Source of the DNA: Flavicella sp963932955
GTDB taxonomy: Bacteria; Bacteroidota; Bacteroidia; Flavobacteriales; Flavobacteriaceae
Reading direction: 5' to 3'
Assembly (NCBI GenBank): GCA_963932955.1
Contig: CAWVRK010000025.1
Span: forward strand, 1-18,251
Length of the DNA: 18,251 bases
Under the pieces are notes generated by a model. It did no database searches. It saw only the letters and a list, made by a program, of their open reading frames with translations, and was not told the origin of the DNA. Shown here piece after piece: positions 7,924-15,614 of the stretch. Numbering within the stretch: position 1 is the first letter of the stretch; each line of letters opens with the position of its first letter. The position numbers and the translations under genes are program-made.

Positions 7924-7956
7924 CAAATTTATGCTTGTTTTCCAAGCAAAGCCAAA
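7924..7956 (-). promoter_or_regulatory. Candidate promoter with internal inverted repeat, upstream of the TagD-like gene
   Basis: On the minus strand a TTTG (7956-7953) is followed 21 bases later by TAAATTTG (7931-7924), matching the Bacteroidota -33 TTTG / -7 TAnnTTTG arrangement. Between the boxes sits an inverted repeat with six-base arms, TGCTTG (7932-7937) and CAAGCA (7943-7948), separated by five bases. That is an operator-like position. The predicted leader before the ATG at 7852 is about 65 bases. Confidence 0.45.
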
Positions 7957-7990
7957 GTGCTTTTTTAGACTGTATCTAAACTATTGAATT

Positions 7991-9274
7991 TTATAAGCCT
8001 TTGTCTTTGATGGTGTCTGGCAAGACATTTTTAACATCATAAATGACCGCCTTTTCCTTTAGGAGAGACTTCAAATCAATTTTTTGAAATTCCGTATGTG
8101 ATACAGCCAATAGCACGGCATCGAAGCGCTTGTTAGGAAGCTCCTTTTGAGTAGTGATTCCGTAGACTTGTTGCACTTCTTCTTCTCGAGCCCAAGGATC
8201 GCTTACGGTAATTTTTACTGCGTATTCTTTCAATGCCGAAATGACATCCACCACTTTTGTATTGCGGACATCGGGACAATTCTCTTTGAATGTAATGCCC
8301 AACACTAAGACCTCAGCATCTTTGACAGCTACGTCTTTTTGGATCATTGTTTTGACCAATTCCGTCGCCACATAAGCCCCCATGCTATCATTCATACGCC
8401 TTCCTGCAAGGATGATTTCTGGGTGGTAGCCAAACTCTTGAGCTTTTTGCGCCAAATAATAAGGGTCGACGCCAATGCAATGTCCACCCACTAGGCCGGG
8501 TTTGAAAGGCAAAAAGTTCCATTTAGTTCCTGCCGCTTCCAACACGTCATAGGTGTTGATGTCCATCAAATTGAATATTTTTGAAAGCTCGTTGACAAAA
8601 GCAATGTTGATGTCTCGCTGTGAATTTTCAATCACCTTGGCCGCTTCTGCTACTTTGATGCTCGGAGCCAAGTGAGTCCCTGCTGTGATGACGGATTTGT
8701 ACATCGCATCTATCTGAAGACCGACTGCTGGAGTGGAACCGGAAGTTACTTTGAGGATTTTTTCAACGGTGTGCTCTTTGTCTCCTGGATTGATGCGTTC
8801 TGGTGAATAACCCGCAAAAAAATCGGTATTGAACTGAAGTCCCGAAACTTTTTCCAAGACAGGAATGCACGTTTCTTCAGTTGCACCGGGATAAACGGTG
8901 GATTCGTAAACAACCACGTCGCCTTTTTTAAGCACACTGCCGACCGTTTCACTGGCCTTGATCAAAGGAGTCAATACTGGACGGTGGTTTTTGTCTACCG
9001 GAGTTGGAACGGTGATGATGTAACGATTGCAATCACTCAGATCTTGAACATCGCTGGAACAATACAAGCCATTGGCGGAAGACGTAGCTGGAAGCAGCAC
9101 TTTCCTTAAAGTGTCCGAATCCAATTCCAATGTACTGTCTGATCCCGACATCAATTCAGCAATGCGCTCTTGGTCAATGTCAAATCCTACAACGGGGTAC
9201 TGTGTCGCAAACAAGCGTGCTAGGGGAAGTCCCACATAACCCAATCCGATAATTCCTATTTTTTGTGTTTCCAA
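7991..9274 (-). CDS. UDP-N-acetyl-hexosamine 6-dehydrogenase (TviB/WbpA/WbpO type)
   Basis: A 427-residue NAD-dependent nucleotide-sugar dehydrogenase that oxidises C6 of a UDP-HexNAc to the uronic acid in two steps. It has the Rossmann GLGYVGLP (10-17), VVGFDIDQERIAELMSGSDST (28-48), the family-specific YSPERINPGDKEHT (156-169), and the catalytic-cysteine block GGHCIGVDPYY (263-273, Cys266). The SDST and SPERINPGD stretches favour the UDP-GlcNAc/UDP-GalNAc branch over UDP-glucose dehydrogenase. With the upstream WbpP-like epimerase it could make UDP-GalNAcA; alternatively UDP-GlcNAcA, the WbpB substrate. The best start is a TTG at 9274; no in-frame ATG exists before the Rossmann motif. A nearby ATG (9302) is out of frame across an A8 run. 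It lies 46 bp after rfbD. Confidence 0.93.
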   Translation of the reverse strand: METQKIGIIGLGYVGLPLARLFATQYPVVGFDIDQERIAELMSGSDSTLELDSDTLRKVLLPATSSANGLYCSSDVQDLSDCNRYIITVPTPVDKNHRPVLTPLIKASETVGSVLKKGDVVVYESTVYPGATEETCIPVLEKVSGLQFNTDFFAGYSPERINPGDKEHTVEKILKVTSGSTPAVGLQIDAMYKSVITAGTHLAPSIKVAEAAKVIENSQRDINIAFVNELSKIFNLMDINTYDVLEAAGTKWNFLPFKPGLVGGHCIGVDPYYLAQKAQEFGYHPEIILAGRRMNDSMGAYVATELVKTMIQKDVAVKDAEVLVLGITFKENCPDVRNTKVVDVISALKEYAVKITVSDPWAREEEVQQVYGITTQKELPNKRFDAVLLAVSHTEFQKIDLKSLLKEKAVIYDVKNVLPDTIKDKGL

Positions 9275-9320
9275 ATGTATCCGTTTTATGAATTTTTTTT
9301 CATTCTTAATCCGACTGTTT

Positions 9321-10199
9321 TCAAAATATATTTTCTCCTTTTCCTAAAATACGGAGGCAATCTTTGAGTGCTGCGTTCCAATGTGGAATTTCCACAGCGT
9401 ACTTGTCTTTTATTTTTTCCTTATTCAATACCGAATAAAAAGGTCTTTTTACCACTGTGGGGTACTGACTGGTTGTTATCGGATGCACCTCAATTGAAAT
9501 GCCGCTGAGCTCAAAAATGGCCTTGGCAAAATCATACCAACTGCAAAATCCTGCATTGGAATAATGCAGGATTTCAACTTCGGTGTTGTTTAATTGTGGC
9601 AAAACTGCTAAAATTGCTTTTGCCAAATCTCTCGCATAGGTCGGGGTCCCTACCTGATCGGAAACCACCTCCAACTGCTCTCTCTCTTTGCCCAAACGCA
9701 GCATGGTTTTGACAAAATTGTTTCCGTAACTGGAATACACCCAAGAAGTGCGGATGATAGCCGAATGGGATGGATTAATTTTTTGCATGGCCCGTTCCCC
9801 AGCCAACTTGGTTTGTCCATAAACCGATTGCGGGTTTGCGAGGTCTGTTTCTAAATAGGGGCTTATGCTGCTGCCATCAAACACGTAGTCTGAAGAAACA
9901 TGAATCAGTTGAATGTCTTTTCCTTTGGCGATTTTGGCTAAATTTTCCACCGCCAAATGGTTCAATTGTTCGCTCAATTCCAGTTCAGATTCGGCTTTGT
10001 CAACTGCTGTGTGGGCAGCACAATTCACAATAATTTGAATGTTGTTTTCTGTCACAAAGTCCTCAACAGCTCGGTGATTTGTGATGTCCAAGACTTGGGT
10101 ATCTGTAAAATAAAAGTGGTACTCGGAAAAAGAGGCCTCCAAGGCTTTCAACTCAGAACCCAATTGTCCTTTGCCGCCAGTTACCAATATCCTAGACAT
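9321..10199 (-). CDS. rfbD: dTDP-4-dehydrorhamnose reductase
   Basis: Last enzyme of dTDP-L-rhamnose synthesis: NAD(P)H-dependent reduction of dTDP-4-dehydro-L-rhamnose. The 292-residue protein has the nucleotide-binding GGKGQLG (8-14), VNCAAHTAVDKAE (58-70), SSDYVFDG (102-109) and the catalytic YGQTK (127-131), all typical of RmlD/RfbD, followed by RTSWVYSSYGNNFVKTM (150-166). Length is normal. The start is the ATG at 10199, which overlaps the rfbC stop by eight bases; a longer frame beginning with TTG at 10220 would add seven residues and is not needed. It completes the rfbB-A-C-D set that runs as one packed transcription unit. The cytoplasmic product feeds a rhamnosyltransferase, presumably one of the left-hand glycosyltransferases (inference). 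Confidence 0.95.
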   Translation of the reverse strand: MSRILVTGGKGQLGSELKALEASFSEYHFYFTDTQVLDITNHRAVEDFVTENNIQIIVNCAAHTAVDKAESELELSEQLNHLAVENLAKIAKGKDIQLIHVSSDYVFDGSSISPYLETDLANPQSVYGQTKLAGERAMQKINPSHSAIIRTSWVYSSYGNNFVKTMLRLGKEREQLEVVSDQVGTPTYARDLAKAILAVLPQLNNTEVEILHYSNAGFCSWYDFAKAIFELSGISIEVHPITTSQYPTVVKRPFYSVLNKEKIKDKYAVEIPHWNAALKDCLRILGKGENIF

Positions 10200-10764
10200 C
10201 TGAATTTTCTTTAAATTCAAAAGAGGTTGCCTCTTTTAAACTGGGGTTTTGCATGTCTTTTGGAGACAATTTCAATTGGTCTACCGGCAATTGCCAATCA
10301 ATATTCAGTTGCCTGTCATCAAAGGCAATGCCTCTTTCGCTTTCTAGATTGTAATAATTGTCCACCTTGTAGGCAAAAGTTGCGGTCTCACTCAGGACCA
10401 CAAAACCGTGTGCAAAACCTCTAGGGACTAAGAGTTGTTTTTTATTTGTTCCCGTCAACTCAATGGCAACGTGTTCTCCAAACGTAGGTGAGTTTTTGCG
10501 AATGTCTACTGCGATGTCCAGCACTGAACCTTCAATGACCCGTACCAATTTTGTCTGTGAATGAGGAGGCAATTGATAATGCAAACCTCTGAGCACCCCA
10601 AAAGAAGATTTGGATTCGTTGTCTTGAACATAGTCTATCTTGTAACCCAAAAATTCCTCCAGTTTGTCTTGGCGAAAAGTTTCAACTAGATACCCTCTCT
10701 CGTCTCCGTAAACTCGGGGTTCACAAAGAATTAAACCTGTTAGTTTCGTTCTGCTGAATTTCAT
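10192..10764 (-). CDS. rfbC: dTDP-4-dehydrorhamnose 3,5-epimerase
   Basis: A cupin-fold epimerase that inverts C3 and C5 of dTDP-4-dehydro-6-deoxy-D-glucose. The 190 residues include EPRVYGDERGYLVETF (15-30), VQDNESKSSFGVLRGLHYQ (46-64) with the catalytic His62, VRVIEGSVLDIAVDIRKNSPTFG (74-96), and LLVPRGFAHGFVVLSETATFAYKVDNYY (111-138) with the partner Tyr at 132. All active-site landmarks of RmlC are intact and the length is typical. The start ATG is separated from the rfbA stop by one base, and the 3' end overlaps the rfbD start, so the genes are surely co-transcribed and perhaps translationally coupled. Confidence 0.96.
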   Translation of the reverse strand: MKFSRTKLTGLILCEPRVYGDERGYLVETFRQDKLEEFLGYKIDYVQDNESKSSFGVLRGLHYQLPPHSQTKLVRVIEGSVLDIAVDIRKNSPTFGEHVAIELTGTNKKQLLVPRGFAHGFVVLSETATFAYKVDNYYNLESERGIAFDDRQLNIDWQLPVDQLKLSPKDMQNPSLKEATSFEFKENSDV

Positions 10765-10765
10765 C

Positions 10766-11644
10766 TTAAATTTCTTTTGCTCTGTGGATCAAATACTGTC
10801 CGTAATCGTTTTTCTTCAAAGGCTCCGCAAGTGCCAACAATTGTGCTTTGCTGATGTAGCCTTTTTCGTATGCGATTTCTTCAATGCAAGCGACTTTTAG
10901 TCCTTGACGGTTTTCGATGGTTTGTATATAATTAGAAGCATCTAACAAGGCTTCGTGTGTTCCCGTATCCAACCAGGCAAAGCCTCTTCCCATCACTTCT
11001 ACTTTTAAATTCCCCCTATTTAAATAGACTTGATTGACTGCAGTGATTTCCAATTCCCCTCTGTCACTTGGTTTTAATGTTTTTGCGATCTCAATGACAG
11101 AATTGGGATAAAAATACAGTCCAACAACCGCATAATTACTTTTGGGTTGGGTGGGTTTTTCCTCAATGCTTTGTGCATTTCCTTCTTTGTCAAAAGCGAC
11201 CACACCATAGCGTTCCGGATCTTGAACATAATAGCCAAAAACGGTCGCTTGCTGTGCCTCTTTTACATTTCTCAAAGAGGTAGCTAGCAAGTTGGAAAAT
11301 CCATGCCCGTAAAAAATATTGTCTCCCAAAACCAGACAGACATCGTCTATCCCGATAAAATCGGCTCCCAAAATAAAGGCTTGCGCCAATCCATCGGGAC
11401 TGGGTTGTTCTATGTAAGACAAGGAGATTCCCAAATCTTCGCCGGTCCCCAACAGCCTTTTGAAATTGGGCAAATCTTCAGGAGTAGAAATGAGCAATAT
11501 CTCACGTATTCCGGCCAACATCAATACCGACAAAGGGTAATAAATCATCGGTTTGTCATGAATCGGCAACAATTGTTTGGAAGTGGCTTTGGTCAAGGGA
11601 TACAGCCGTGTCCCAGCACCTCCTGCTAAAATGATTCCTTTCAT
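10766..11644 (-). CDS. rfbA: Glucose-1-phosphate thymidylyltransferase
   Basis: Makes dTDP-glucose from glucose-1-phosphate and dTTP, the entry step of dTDP-rhamnose synthesis. The 292-residue protein starts with MKGIILAGGAGTRLYPLT, containing the nucleotide-binding GGxGTRL loop, then KQLLPIHDKPMIYYPLS (23-39), VLGDNIFYGHGF, IEEKPTQPKSNYAVVGLYFY and LDTGTHEALLDASNYI, all hallmarks of the RmlA family. I place the start at the ATG at 11644, where the conserved N-terminus begins; an upstream extension of the frame runs through the end of rfbB and shows no homology. It starts 2 bp after the rfbB stop codon. Confidence 0.97.
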   Translation of the reverse strand: MKGIILAGGAGTRLYPLTKATSKQLLPIHDKPMIYYPLSVLMLAGIREILLISTPEDLPNFKRLLGTGEDLGISLSYIEQPSPDGLAQAFILGADFIGIDDVCLVLGDNIFYGHGFSNLLATSLRNVKEAQQATVFGYYVQDPERYGVVAFDKEGNAQSIEEKPTQPKSNYAVVGLYFYPNSVIEIAKTLKPSDRGELEITAVNQVYLNRGNLKVEVMGRGFAWLDTGTHEALLDASNYIQTIENRQGLKVACIEEIAYEKGYISKAQLLALAEPLKKNDYGQYLIHRAKEI

Positions 11645-11646
11645 AG

Positions 11647-12696
11647 TTATTGGGTTTGATTTTGGTAATAAGCTTTGTAAGCACCGCTGACAATGCGCTC
11701 CATCCAACCTGAATTCTCCAAATACCAATCAATGGTTTTGGACAAGCCTTCTTCAAAAGTCACAGAAGGGCTCCATCCCAATTCACGGTTGATTTTTGAA
11801 GCGTCTATGGCATAGCGCACATCGTGTCCTGGCCTGTCTTTTACGAAGGCAATTCGTTTTTCACTCTCTCCTTTTTCTCTACCTAATTTCTGATCCATTT
11901 GAACGCACAATGCCTTGATTAAATCGATGTTTTGCCATTCGTTGAACCCTCCAATATTATAGGTTTCCTTGTGCTTCCCTTTGTGAAAAACCAAATCAAT
12001 AGCCTCCGCATGGTCTTCAACGTACAGCCAATCGCGTGTGTACTTTCCATCGCCGTATACGGGCAAGGAGATGTTTTTTAGGATGTTGTTTATAAACAAA
12101 GGAATCAATTTTTCTGGAAACTGATTGGGACCGTAATTGTTAGAACAATTGCTGATTACATAAGGCAAACCATAGGTTTCGCCGTAGGCCCTTACAAAAT
12201 GATCTGAACTGGCTTTGGAAGCAGCATAGGGCGAATTTGGATCGTAAGAAGTATGCTCCGTAAACAGACCCGTTGCTCCCAAAGTTCCATAGACCTCATC
12301 TGTGCTTACATGGTAAAAAAGCTTTTCGTCCCACTGGTCCTGCCACAATTCTTTAAAAGCATTCAAAAGCACCATGGTGCCCAAGATATTTGTCCTTGCA
12401 AATGCCAAAGGATCCGCTATAGATCGATCTACATGAGACTCTGCCGCCAAGTGAATGACGCCTTCAAAACGGTGTTCTTGAAACAAAGCGTCTACAAAAG
12501 AGGCGTCGGCAATGTCTCCTTTGACAAAAGTGTAATTGGCAAATGATTCAATATCTGATACGTTTTCTAGGTTCCCTGCATAGGTCAAAGCATCTAAATT
12601 AAACACCTGATATGTCGGGTACTTGTTGACAAAAAGGCGTAGCACATGAGACCCTATAAATCCCGCACCGCCTGTAATTAATATTTTTTTGGACAT
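11647..12696 (-). CDS. rfbB: dTDP-glucose 4,6-dehydratase
   Basis: Converts dTDP-glucose to dTDP-4-dehydro-6-deoxy-glucose in the cytoplasm. The 349-residue extended SDR has TGGAGFIGSHV (8-18), LDALTYAGNLENV (34-46), HLAAESHVDRSI (82-93), the dehydratase-specific STDEVYG with the Asp-Glu pair (131-137), and catalytic YAASK (157-161), followed by NCSNNYGPNQFPEKLIPLFI. This combination separates RmlB from plain epimerases. The start is the ATG at 12696; a TTG at 12711 would extend the frame by five residues. A 106-bp spacer separates it from the upstream wbpB-like gene, the longest gap inside the right-hand module apart from that before the TagD-like gene, so an internal promoter there is possible, though I see no TAnnTTTG box. 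Confidence 0.97.
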   Translation of the reverse strand: MSKKILITGGAGFIGSHVLRLFVNKYPTYQVFNLDALTYAGNLENVSDIESFANYTFVKGDIADASFVDALFQEHRFEGVIHLAAESHVDRSIADPLAFARTNILGTMVLLNAFKELWQDQWDEKLFYHVSTDEVYGTLGATGLFTEHTSYDPNSPYAASKASSDHFVRAYGETYGLPYVISNCSNNYGPNQFPEKLIPLFINNILKNISLPVYGDGKYTRDWLYVEDHAEAIDLVFHKGKHKETYNIGGFNEWQNIDLIKALCVQMDQKLGREKGESEKRIAFVKDRPGHDVRYAIDASKINRELGWSPSVTFEEGLSKTIDWYLENSGWMERIVSGAYKAYYQNQTQ

Positions 12697-12802
12697 TTTA
12701 TTTTTTATCAAACTTTTTTCAAACCACCAAGCGATTCAAATTTTACACCTGTCACAGCTTGGTTTTCAATTGTGTAAAGACAAGAACTTAAACTTTTAAA
12801 AA

Positions 12803-13780
12803 TTAACTTCTTCGAAACGGGTGTTTGGAACATGGCAAATCTACAAAAGGATGGTATTTCCCGGGTTCTTTCTCAGCGATTACTGCATTTCGAATCGCGT
12901 GGACAATTTCGATAGAAGCGCGTGCCTCCTCCAAGCCAAAACCGTTTCCATTTAAAATTGCTTCGTAACTTTTGCTGTGCAATTCTGTAAAGCCTCCGCT
13001 AAATTCAATGGCTTCTCCGTCTACCGTAATCGAGCGATGGGTACGTTGGCCTTTGGCTTTGACATCCTCCGGAAGGGCCTCCGCGTCAATGGACAGAAAC
13101 CATTTCACCTTGGCTTTCTCAAATTCCAAATAGCCTGCTGCCCGGTCGTGGGTATGCAAATGCACCTTATTTTCCTTGACATCTCCAAAGATCCATGCCA
13201 GCATGTCGTAAAAATGTACGCCGATGTTGGAGGCGATTCCACCAGATTTTGAGATGTCTCCTTTCCAGGAAGTGAAATACCAATTCCCTCTGGAAGTAAG
13301 GTAAGTCAGGTCAACATCATAAATTTTTCCTTTGGGACCTCGGGCAATTTTTTCTTTCAACGCCAGAATGCTCGGGTGCAAACGCAATTGCAAAATTGTA
13401 AACACCTTGTTGCCCGTCGCTACTTCCATCGCTTTTAACGCATCCAAATTCCAAGGATTGAGGACCAGTGGTTTTTCACAGATTGCGTCAGCTCCACTCC
13501 TCAAGGCCATGCGAATGTGAGCGTCGTGCAGGTAATTGGGAGTGCAAATACTCACATAGTCCAACTGCAGGTTTTCTTCGCGTTTTCTTTTTTCTATATG
13601 ACGGTCAAAGCGTTCAAATTCTACAAAAAAGTCGGTGTTTGGAAAATAACTGTCCAAAACCCCCACGCTGTCAAATTTATCCAAGGCAGCCAAAAGGACT
13701 CCCCCGTTGTCTTGAATAGCTTTCAAATGCCGAGGTGCAATGTAACCTGCAACTCCAATAAGAGCGAAATTTTTTCTCAT
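12803..13780 (-). CDS. wbpB: WbpB/WlbA-like nucleotide-sugar oxidoreductase (Gfo/Idh/MocA family)
   Basis: A 325-residue NAD-dependent oxidoreductase. In characterised systems WbpB/WlbA oxidises C3 of UDP-N-acetyl-D-glucosaminuronate, and the 3-keto product is then aminated (WbpE) and acetylated (WbpD). The N-terminus FALIGVAGYIAPRHLKAI (5-22) is a close fit to the WbpB dinucleotide motif, and AALDKFDSVGVLDSYFP (31-47) and FFVEFERFDRH (51-61) are equally characteristic. The Gfo/Idh/MocA catalytic CEKPL (101-105, Lys103) and GGIASNIGVHFYDM (180-193, His189) are present. It sits 47 bp after the WbpP-like epimerase, a spacer made mostly of a pentamer repeat. No wbpD or wbpE homologue follows; rfbB comes next. 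The symbol is given by family likeness; the actual substrate is unproven. Confidence 0.88.
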   Translation of the reverse strand: MRKNFALIGVAGYIAPRHLKAIQDNGGVLLAALDKFDSVGVLDSYFPNTDFFVEFERFDRHIEKRKREENLQLDYVSICTPNYLHDAHIRMALRSGADAICEKPLVLNPWNLDALKAMEVATGNKVFTILQLRLHPSILALKEKIARGPKGKIYDVDLTYLTSRGNWYFTSWKGDISKSGGIASNIGVHFYDMLAWIFGDVKENKVHLHTHDRAAGYLEFEKAKVKWFLSIDAEALPEDVKAKGQRTHRSITVDGEAIEFSGGFTELHSKSYEAILNGNGFGLEEARASIEIVHAIRNAVIAEKEPGKYHPFVDLPCSKHPFRRS

Positions 13781-13803
13781 TTATATTTTTGTAAATACAC
13801 GGA

Positions 13804-13828
13804 ATTGTACCGTACTGTACTGTATTGT
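13804..13828. repeat. Five-unit pentamer tandem repeat between epimerase and wbpB-like genes
   Basis: On the plus strand five successive 5-base units follow the pattern A-Y-Y-G-T: ATTGT, ACCGT, ACTGT, ACTGT, ATTGT. The block fills about half of the 47-bp spacer, and its last base is the final base of the epimerase stop codon. Unit-number change would alter the distance between the two genes without touching either protein. Confidence 0.7.
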
Positions 13829-14838
13829 TATGCTTTCAAATGTTCCCAGTACCAATCTACTGCTACCTTCAACCCTTCTTGCAAGGAGAATTCCGGGTTG
13901 TAATTTAAGTATTTTTTTGCTTTTTCAATGCTTGCCAAGGAATGCGGAATGTCCCCAATTCGATTGGGACCGTAAACAACCTCTACCTCATTGATCTTGG
14001 GGTCGTAATTCGACAAGTATTTTTTTAGAGAACCTACCAAATCATTTAAGGTCGCTCGTTCTCCATAAGCTGTATTGTAGACTTGGTTGACTGCGTCCTT
14101 GTTCTCTGTGGTCAAAGCCAACAAGTTCATTTGAATGACATTATCGATGTAGGTAAAATCTCTAGAATACGCTCCATCTCCATTGATGACCGGCGATTCG
14201 TAATTGAGGAATTGTCCTACAAACTTAGGGATGACTGCCGCATAGGCACCATTGGGGTCTTGCCGCCTCCCAAACACATTGAAATAACGCAAACCGATGG
14301 TCTCAAAACCATACGTTTGGAAAAAAATATCGGCATAGAGCTCGTTGACAAATTTGGTAATAGCATAGGGAGACAAAGGTTTTCCAATCACCTCTTCTAC
14401 TTTTGGTAAGGCTTTCGAATCTCCGTAGGTAGAAGAACTCGCCGCATAGACAAATCGTTTGACCCCCGCGTCTCTTGCTGCCAACAACATGTTTAAAAAA
14501 CCTCCTATATTGACTGCGTTGGTGGTACTTGGATCTTTGATGGACCTCGGGACGGAACCCAAAGCAGCTTCGTGGAGCACATAATCAGCTCCTACCACCG
14601 CCTTTTCACAATCTGACAAATTGCGAATATCGCCCGTGATGAGGGTGAAGTTTTTAGCTCCCAGAAAGGGCGCGATATTTTCTTTTTTCCCGGTGGCAAA
14701 ATTATCCAAACAGACGACTTGGTTGTCTTTTGCGAGTAGAGTAGCAATCAGATTGGAGCCGATGAAACCGGCACCTCCCGTGACGACAATTTTTTTATGA
14801 CTCAATTGAATTTCTGGAAAGTTGTGCATAGATTTCAT
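13828..14838 (-). CDS. UDP-N-acetylglucosamine 4-epimerase (WbpP/TviC type)
   Basis: A 336-residue extended SDR that would interconvert UDP-GlcNAc and UDP-GalNAc, or the corresponding uronic acids. The motifs are TGGAGFIGSNL (20-30), LDNFATGKKENI (44-55), the group-specific HEAALGSVPRSIKDP (89-103), SSSTYGD (134-140), catalytic YAITK (158-162), and RYFNVFGRRQDPNGAYAAVIP (184-204), followed by DFTYIDNVIQMN. The AALGSVPRSIxDP and VFGRRQDP stretches point to the WbpP/TviC group rather than GalE. It is the first gene of the polysaccharide operon. Two possible ATG starts (14838, 14829) lie nine bases apart; I keep the first. Upstream is the 776-bp gap. With the 6-dehydrogenase at 7991 it suggests a GalNAcA-type sugar in the polymer (inference). 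Confidence 0.93.
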   Translation of the reverse strand: MKSMHNFPEIQLSHKKIVVTGGAGFIGSNLIATLLAKDNQVVCLDNFATGKKENIAPFLGAKNFTLITGDIRNLSDCEKAVVGADYVLHEAALGSVPRSIKDPSTTNAVNIGGFLNMLLAARDAGVKRFVYAASSSTYGDSKALPKVEEVIGKPLSPYAITKFVNELYADIFFQTYGFETIGLRYFNVFGRRQDPNGAYAAVIPKFVGQFLNYESPVINGDGAYSRDFTYIDNVIQMNLLALTTENKDAVNQVYNTAYGERATLNDLVGSLKKYLSNYDPKINEVEVVYGPNRIGDIPHSLASIEKAKKYLNYNPEFSLQEGLKVAVDWYWEHLKA

Positions 14839-15614
14839 TGATTTGTGATACGGCTTCGCCCTATTCAGTCCCGTTTTTGGGAGAATTTCGATTCCTCTCT
14901 CGGAGAGTAAATAATACTTTTATAAAGAACTCAGCACTCTAATTGAAGATGCCAAATTCTTACTTGACACTCAAACTCAATCAGGCAGAACCAACCTTCC
15001 CGCTGCTAAAAGAGCCAAAAGACAGGCATGCTGTACCTCAAAAAAAAAGACGCGTGAAGTCGAAATTCGACAAAGAAAAGTCAGAAAAAAAACAGCTTCA
15101 AAAATGGACAAAAACAAAGAGCGGTTTCCATACAGAACTCTTCCTAAACGAGAGAAAAAAACATGTTGATTTTGATTTTTGATTTTCATTTTTCCTACTC
15201 TCATCTTCCGGTTAGCTATGATAAAAACTCAAACCTGTATTTGTGTTTGAGTGGGAGCGTAATTTACATATTTTGCATGAGAAATATAAGAAACAACGAC
15301 TTTTTACTTCAAAAAAAGGAGGAAAAGAGTACAAATTTAAAACGTTTCTTTTTTTAAAATATTGTTTTACAAAAAAGCAACAGCTCTTTTGTAAGTATCT
15401 TTTCTTGCGTGGTTTTTTTTGATTGAATTATTTTTCAAAAAAACTACCCACTTTTGCAAAAAAAAACTGCGCTATAACAGCAAAAAAATTGAATTTTTGT
15501 TAGGCGGCAGACAACAACGAGGGAGTTTTGTAAAGATATTTGGACCTTGCCCAACTACCTCAATAAGAGAAGAGAAAAGCAAATGAATATGAGGATAAAA
15601 AGCGGTTTTTCTAA
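14839..15614. other. 776-bp gap without a convincing gene
   Basis: Between the first polysaccharide gene and der I find no credible coding region. One plus-strand frame is open from 14915 to 15166 (84 codons) and translates to a strikingly Lys/Arg-rich peptide (for example PAAKRAKRQACC, then KKTREVEIRQRKVRKK), but it has no ATG, GTG or TTG near its beginning. Two other overlapping frames, one on each strand, are equally unconvincing. The rest is A/T-rich with homopolymer runs. A simple inverted repeat, ACTCAAAC (15227-15234) and GTTTGAGT (15245-15252), surrounds a 10-base loop. The leader and promoter of the polysaccharide operon must lie here or just inside it, and a decayed small basic-protein gene is possible but unproven. 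Confidence 0.6.
15332..15339 (-). promoter_or_regulatory. Possible -7 box of the polysaccharide operon
   Basis: TAAATTTG on the minus strand is the only full TAnnTTTG match I found on that strand between der and the first polysaccharide gene. No TTG stands at the usual -33 spacing, and it would imply a leader of almost 490 bases. In DNA this A/T-rich a chance match is quite possible. Confidence 0.2.

Noticed and set aside
12727..12762. Inverted repeat CCAAGC/GCTTGG in the rfbB-wbpB spacer as a terminator
   Set aside because: The six-base stem encloses a 24-base loop and has no adjoining T-run; it is too weak to call.
15227..15252. Inverted repeat ACTCAAAC/GTTTGAGT as a terminator or CRISPR-like element
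   Set aside because: The stem is eight mostly A-T pairs, there is no T-run directly after it, and it occurs only once, so neither a terminator nor an array is supported.
15317..15322. Perfect AGGAGG Shine-Dalgarno-like sequence on the plus strand
   Set aside because: No start codon with an open frame follows at a usable distance, and this phylum rarely depends on such sites; it is a purine run in a gene-free stretch.
15462..15486. T9 run after a GC-containing short repeat downstream of der as an intrinsic terminator
   Set aside because: Only three or so contiguous pairs can form before the T-run, so I cannot support a terminator although one would be expected near here.
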